From Pseudomonadota bacterium (GTDB lineage Bacteria; Pseudomonadota; Gammaproteobacteria; Burkholderiales; Burkholderiaceae): a stretch of 8,246 nt of DNA. Positions 5,464 through 8,246 of this stretch are shown piece by piece (the first letter of the stretch is position 1; the number at the start of each line of letters is the position of its first letter). The notes below the pieces were generated by a model, which made no database searches, was not told the DNA's origin, and worked only from the letters and a program-made list of their open reading frames with translations. The position numbers and the translations under genes are program-made. The DNA lies in NCBI GenBank assembly GCA_023441105.1, contig JAEZQX010000280.1, positions 1 through 8,246 of the forward strand, read 5' to 3'.

Positions 5464-6182
5464 CCACGTCGTTGCGCGGCATCTCCTCCATGGCGACCCG
5501 CTCCTTGCTGGCGGCGCTTTGCAAGGCTTATTGCGAAGAGACTGGCGCCGCGGCCGAATTCGAGGCGGCCGGCGGTGTGGAAGTGCCCCGACGGCTGAGG
5601 CTTGGAGAGACCTTCGACCTGGTCGTCCTGGCGGAGAAGGCGCTGCAGATGCTGGCCGATGAAGGCCTCGTCATCGCAACGTCGCTGGCGCCTTTCGCCC
5701 TTTCGCCGGCAGCCGTGGCGGTGCGGGCCGGTGCGGACAGGCCGGCGATCGGCAGCGACGACGAGTTGCTGCGGGCGCTGCGCGCCGCGGTGACCATCGG
5801 CTATTCCACCGGCCCCAGCGGCGATGCCCTGCTGCAATGGCTGGAGCGCGCCGGCATCCTGCCGGAGCTGCGGCCACGACTCCTGCAGGCACCGCCTGGC
5901 TTTCCGGTCGCGCGGCTGGTCGCCGAGGGCAAGGCGGAGATCGGCCTGCAGCAGCTGAGCGAACTTGCCGGCGTCGACGGTGTCGAAGTCGTCGGCCCGC
6001 TACCCGCCGGGATGCAGCTGGATACAGTGTTCGCAGCGGCGATCTGCGCCAGGAGTCCTCGGCCGCAAGAAGCCCGCGCGTTCCTCGGCTTCCTCGGCTC
6101 GCCGGCGGCGGCCGTTGCCATCGACAATGCCTTCATGAGCCCGTACCGCAAGCGCGGTGCGACCGGAGCGACTGCGACATGA
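5460..6182 (+). CDS. ModA-like substrate-binding-fold protein without signal peptide
   Basis: This 240-residue protein has the type II periplasmic-binding fold of the ModA/SBP_bac_11 kind. Visible features are the opening LRGISSMATRSLLAALCKAY, where ISSM sits at the ligand-binding first loop, then FDLVVLAEKALQMLADEGLV (about 60-79), a hinge with GYSTGPSG, LVAEGKAEIGLQQLSEL and a closing FLGFLGSPAAAVAIDNAFMS. The N-terminus starts directly at the first strand with no hydrophobic signal, so it should stay in the cytoplasm and cannot serve an ABC importer. No permease or ATPase gene is near. It is coupled by ATGA overlaps on both sides, downstream to ligJ. Binding-fold proteins also occur as enzymes or sensors, such as MqnA/MqnD in menaquinone synthesis. 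Binding of an anionic ring-cleavage intermediate is plausible but inferred. The fold is fairly sure; the function is unknown. Confidence 0.88.
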   Translation: MTTSLRGISSMATRSLLAALCKAYCEETGAAAEFEAAGGVEVPRRLRLGETFDLVVLAEKALQMLADEGLVIATSLAPFALSPAAVAVRAGADRPAIGSDDELLRALRAAVTIGYSTGPSGDALLQWLERAGILPELRPRLLQAPPGFPVARLVAEGKAEIGLQQLSELAGVDGVEVVGPLPAGMQLDTVFAAAICARSPRPQEARAFLGFLGSPAAAVAIDNAFMSPYRKRGATGATAT

Positions 6183-7174
6183 TCATCGACTGCCACGGCC
6201 ATTACACCACCGCGCCGAAGGCGCTCGAGGCCTGGCGCAAGCGCCAGGTCGGCGGCGAAAAGCCGCTGGCGTCGGAGTTGCGGATCAGCGACGATGAGCT
6301 GCGCGAATCGATCGAGTCGAACCAGCTGCGGCTGATGCGCGAGCGGGGTGCCGACCTCACGATCTTCTCGCCACGTGCGAGCTTCATGGCTCATCACATC
6401 GGCGACTTCGAAATGTCGTCTGCCTGGGCCGGCGTCTGCAACGAACTGATCCATCGGGTGCAGCAGCTCTATCCGGACCACTTCATCGGTGCCGCAATGC
6501 TGCCGCAGTCTCCAGGCGTGGATCCGCGCAGCTGCGTCGCGGAGCTCGACCGCTGCGTCTCCGACTACGGATTCGTCGCGCTGAACCTCAACCCGGATCC
6601 ATCGGGCGGTCACTGGCGGGAGCCGCCGCTCGATGATCGCTGGTGGTGGCCGATCTACGAGCGGATGGTCGAGTTCGACGTTCCGGCGATGATCCACGTG
6701 AGCACCAGCTGCAATCCGTGCTTCCACACCACCGGCGCGCACTACCTGAATGCCGACACCACCGCGTTCATGCAATGCCTCACGTCGACGCTGTTCCGCG
6801 ATTTTCCGACGCTGCGCTTCGTGATCCCCCATGGCGGCGGTGCCGTGCCGTACCACTGGGGAAGGTTTCGCGGCCTGGCACAGGAGCTCAAGCTGCCGCC
6901 GCTGTCGGAGCACCTGATGCAGAACATCTTCTTCGACACCTGCGTCTATCACCAGCCGGGCATCGACCTGCTGACGCACGTCATCCCGGTGGACAACATC
7001 CTCTTCGCATCCGAGATGATCGGCGCGGTACGCGGAATCGATCCGGAGACCGGCTTTCACTTCGACGATACGCGCCGCTATATCGAAGCGTCGGCACTCT
7101 GCGAGGACGATCGGCGCAAGATATTCGAAGGCAACGCGCGGCGCGTCTATCCGCGGCTGAACGCGGTCCTCTGA
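6179..7174 (+). CDS. ligJ: 4-oxalomesaconate hydratase
   Basis: This 331-residue protein matches the LigJ branch of the amidohydrolase superfamily (amidohydrolase 2 type) almost end to end as I remember Sphingobium LigJ. LigJ adds water to 4-oxalomesaconate to give 4-carboxy-4-hydroxy-2-oxoadipate in the protocatechuate/gallate 4,5-cleavage pathway, in the cytoplasm. Signature stretches include IIDCHGHYTTAPKALEAWR, FSPRASFMAHHIGDF (63-77), GAAMLPQSPGVDP, NLNPDPSGGHW, MIHVSTSCNPCFHTTGAHYL and IPHGGGAVPYHWGRFRGL. Expected zinc ligands are His6, His8, His173 and Glu279 (in ASEMIGAVRG, where most relatives carry Asp), with His218 near the active site. The start overlaps the previous stop (ATGA) and GGAG at 6165-6168 lies ten bases upstream. 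This family is unrelated to the PIG-L-type hydratase GalB. No ligABCIUK gene is in the window. It is the last gene of the operon. Confidence 0.95.
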   Translation: MIIDCHGHYTTAPKALEAWRKRQVGGEKPLASELRISDDELRESIESNQLRLMRERGADLTIFSPRASFMAHHIGDFEMSSAWAGVCNELIHRVQQLYPDHFIGAAMLPQSPGVDPRSCVAELDRCVSDYGFVALNLNPDPSGGHWREPPLDDRWWWPIYERMVEFDVPAMIHVSTSCNPCFHTTGAHYLNADTTAFMQCLTSTLFRDFPTLRFVIPHGGGAVPYHWGRFRGLAQELKLPPLSEHLMQNIFFDTCVYHQPGIDLLTHVIPVDNILFASEMIGAVRGIDPETGFHFDDTRRYIEASALCEDDRRKIFEGNARRVYPRLNAVL

Positions 7175-7194
7175 GGCCAGGCGAACGCGGCCTC
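7173..7194. terminator. Hairpin after ligJ
   Basis: GAGGCC (7173-7178) pairs perfectly with GGCCTC (7189-7194) across a ten-base segment that can pair further (GC-GAAC-GC). It begins inside the ligJ stop codon and lies between two convergent genes, so it could end transcripts from both sides. There is no T tract. Confidence 0.4.
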
Positions 7195-7214
7195 CGGGCG
7201 CGCAGGCGGCGCGG

Positions 7215-7796
7215 CTACTTGCCGAACATTCCCTTGAGCTGGTTCAGCCCCGGAATCTCGATGGCTCCCCCCTTGGGCGCCTGCACGTCGTAACGGATCA
7301 GCTGGGTGATGTCGCCATCCTTGGTCTTGCCTTCCATCCGGCGCGGCAGGTCGTCGGTGGCGCCGATCCACATCCTGCCGTTCATGGCGGGCTCGCCATC
7401 CGCCTTGCCGGTGAACTGGTAGATCACCGTCGGCACGCCATCGACGACCTCCTTTCCGACCTGCCGGCAGTCGCTGAAGTTCGACTTGTTCGCGTCGATC
7501 ACTTCCTTGCGATTGATCGCCACCGGCGACCGGATCCACTGCTCTCCCGCCTTGATGTACATGCCTTCCGGCGCCATCATGACTTCGGTATTGAGGGTTT
7601 CGCCCTTCGAGACCATCGACATCTTGACCGTGTACCGTTCGGCCTTCGCGTACGCTTCCGCCGCCTTCTTGATGGCGGCGCAGGAGTCGGCGAGACCTGG
7701 CCCCGCGGCTGCGAGAGCCAGCAGTCCGGCGAGAAAGCGATAACGGCCGGCGGACAGCCTGCTGCCGGCGGGGCAGGTCAATGCGACGATCTCCAT
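7215..7796 (-). CDS. Exported LolA-like protein of unknown function
   Basis: This 193-residue protein starts at ATG 7796-7794 behind GGGGAGAAG. A longer in-frame ATG at 7859 has no such support. The signal peptide has a rather long n-region, a hydrophobic stretch FLAGLLALAAAGPGLA and likely cleavage at Ala36 (GLA|DS). The mature part opens SCAAIKKAAEAYAKAERYTV and continues as alternating strands: KMSMVSKGETLNTEVMMAPE, EQWIRSP, VDGVPTVIYQFTGK, GRMWIGATDDLPRRMEGKT and ITQLIRYDV. This pattern (surface-exposed strands, VDG-P-x-Y, MWIG-x-x-D-LP-R) recalls LolA/LppX-fold proteins that bind lipid-like molecules in the periplasm. Cys39 and Cys110 could form a disulfide. Cys39 is not at a lipobox, so it is not a lipoprotein. 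The fold is suggested by pattern only. The gene converges on ligJ and is probably unrelated to it. Confidence 0.85.
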   Translation of the reverse strand: MEIVALTCPAGSRLSAGRYRFLAGLLALAAAGPGLADSCAAIKKAAEAYAKAERYTVKMSMVSKGETLNTEVMMAPEGMYIKAGEQWIRSPVAINRKEVIDANKSNFSDCRQVGKEVVDGVPTVIYQFTGKADGEPAMNGRMWIGATDDLPRRMEGKTKDGDITQLIRYDVQAPKGGAIEIPGLNQLKGMFGK

Positions 7797-7838
7797 CGGC
7801 TTCTCCCCTGGATGGCATCGAAGCAATGATTCTGCCGC

Positions 7839-7858
7839 TGCCGAAGCCGGACTCGGCA
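7839..7858. other. Perfect 6-bp inverted repeat upstream of the LolA-like gene
   Basis: TGCCGA (7839-7844) and TCGGCA (7853-7858) form a perfect inverted repeat with an eight-base spacer, 43-62 bases before the start of the LolA-like gene. It is either an operator or a 5'-leader hairpin. No T tract follows in either direction. Confidence 0.3.
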
Positions 7859-7882
7859 CCTTCTTGGGGAAAGCGAGACATT

Positions 7883-7904
7883 CCGGGGGAGTCGCAGCCC
7901 CCGG
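7883..7904 (-). terminator. Strong GC hairpin downstream of the right-edge gene
   Basis: CCGGGGG (7883-7889) pairs perfectly with CCCCCGG (7898-7904) across an eight-base loop. It lies about 64 bases past the stop of the right-edge minus-strand gene and before the LolA-like gene, so termination of the former fits best. Reading the minus strand, the following bases (aatgtctcgcttt) are only mildly T-rich. Confidence 0.45.
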
Positions 7905-7968
7905 CTATGGGGTGACGAAGCTGCAATTCGGCCTTTGTTGCGGCCCTCTCGACGCTGCCGTGCGCGGC

Positions 7969-8246
7969 TTATCGGGCTGTTTCCCCGACGCCACGGGCGG
8001 GTTTGCTCTTCCCGGTCGGATTGGCGCCCTCCCTGCCGCGGGGCGATTCGGCCGTGGCCGCTGCCCGCGCCACGCATGCCTCACGCTCGCTGCCGGCGAG
8101 ATCGTTGCAGTTCTGGCGCCCGTCCTTGAAGTCGGATGCCACGCCTTCGCGCGCCGGGGACTGCGGGCCGGCGGGGCGCGATGCATCGCGCGCCGACGTT
8201 GCATCGCCGGCTGCAGCGCCGCGGCCGGCCGCCGGGTTGTCCGCGG
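7969..8246 (-). CDS. Unknown protein, 3' part (enters from right edge)
   Basis: The frame is open from the right edge and 91 codons are visible, ending in TAA (complement of 7969-7971); the start lies outside. The visible part opens with Ala/Gly/Pro-rich, unstructured-looking sequence (ADNPAAGRGAAAGD), continues with SPAREGVASDFKDGRQNCND, then LAGSEREACVARAAATAE, and ends in a basic tail rich in Gly, Pro and Lys. The motif C-N-D-L-A-G-S-E-R-E-A-C-V-x-x-A loosely recalls a C-x-x-L-x-G-x-x-(K/R)-x-x-C motif in small exported proteins of betaproteobacteria, where the two Cys may pair. This is pattern memory. This frame is preferred over the overlapping frames because of its acidic/basic balance and GC-rich third positions. 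I do not recognise the family. Confidence 0.6.
   Translation of the reverse strand, partial: ADNPAAGRGAAAGDATSARDASRPAGPQSPAREGVASDFKDGRQNCNDLAGSEREACVARAAATAESPRGREGANPTGKSKPARGVGETAR

Noticed and set aside
5837..6178. N-terminal extension of LigJ from 5837
   Set aside because: It lies entirely within the ModA-like gene in another frame. LigJ proteins start at MIIDCHGH, and the ATGA overlap marks 6179.
5801..7060. 419-codon minus-strand ORF opposite ligJ and the ModA-like gene
   Set aside because: Antisense shadow of two recognisable genes; Arg/His-rich with no domain.
7905..8204. Minus-strand ORF of 99 codons near the right edge
   Set aside because: Arg/Pro-rich and overlaps the better frame ending at 7969, which has balanced composition and a paired-Cys motif.

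Overview
The window is GC-rich (about two-thirds G+C by eye, strongly GC-biased third codon positions) and tightly packed with proteobacterial-type genes. An Asp-nucleophile alpha/beta hydrolase, a Tat-exported amidohydrolase and a LigJ-type 4-oxalomesaconate hydratase point to an aerobic catabolic lifestyle, such as a soil or water beta- or gammaproteobacterium. This lineage guess rests only on composition and recognised protein families. I see no tRNA, rRNA, CRISPR array, insertion sequence or integrase.

Layout. At the left edge, a minus-strand gene enters a signal peptide and then a Pro/Ala-rich hexapeptide-repeat region that runs off the window (1-397). A ~395-base gap with an exact 17-bp tandem repeat follows. 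Next is a minus-strand class III sirtuin (793-1581). Across a 127-bp divergent spacer lies a Tat-signal amidohydrolase (1709-3268), whose Shine-Dalgarno sequence sits inside a perfect short hairpin. It converges on a small exported molybdopterin-oxidoreductase-like protein on the minus strand (3291-3875). That gene is divergent from a cytosolic Asp-nucleophile alpha/beta hydrolase (4040-4966). A 59-codon minus-strand gene (4980-5159) separates this half from the next.

The right half centres on a plus-strand operon with two ATGA stop/start overlaps: a 32-codon ORF (5365-5463), a ModA-like periplasmic-binding-fold protein with no signal peptide (5460-6182), and ligJ (6179-7174). LigJ hydrates 4-oxalomesaconate in protocatechuate/gallate 4,5-cleavage (meta) degradation. 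None of its usual pathway partners (LigAB, LigC, LigI, LigU, LigK) is in view. After a hairpin, a minus-strand exported LolA-like protein (7215-7796) and the 3' part of another minus-strand gene (7969 to the right edge) follow.

The most interesting element is the translationally coupled trio of microORF, leaderless binding-protein fold and LigJ. It suggests a cytoplasmic, non-transport role for a substrate-binding fold in aromatic ring-cleavage metabolism. I recognise a binding-fold protein beside ligJ as a recurring type of neighbour, but know of no assigned function.
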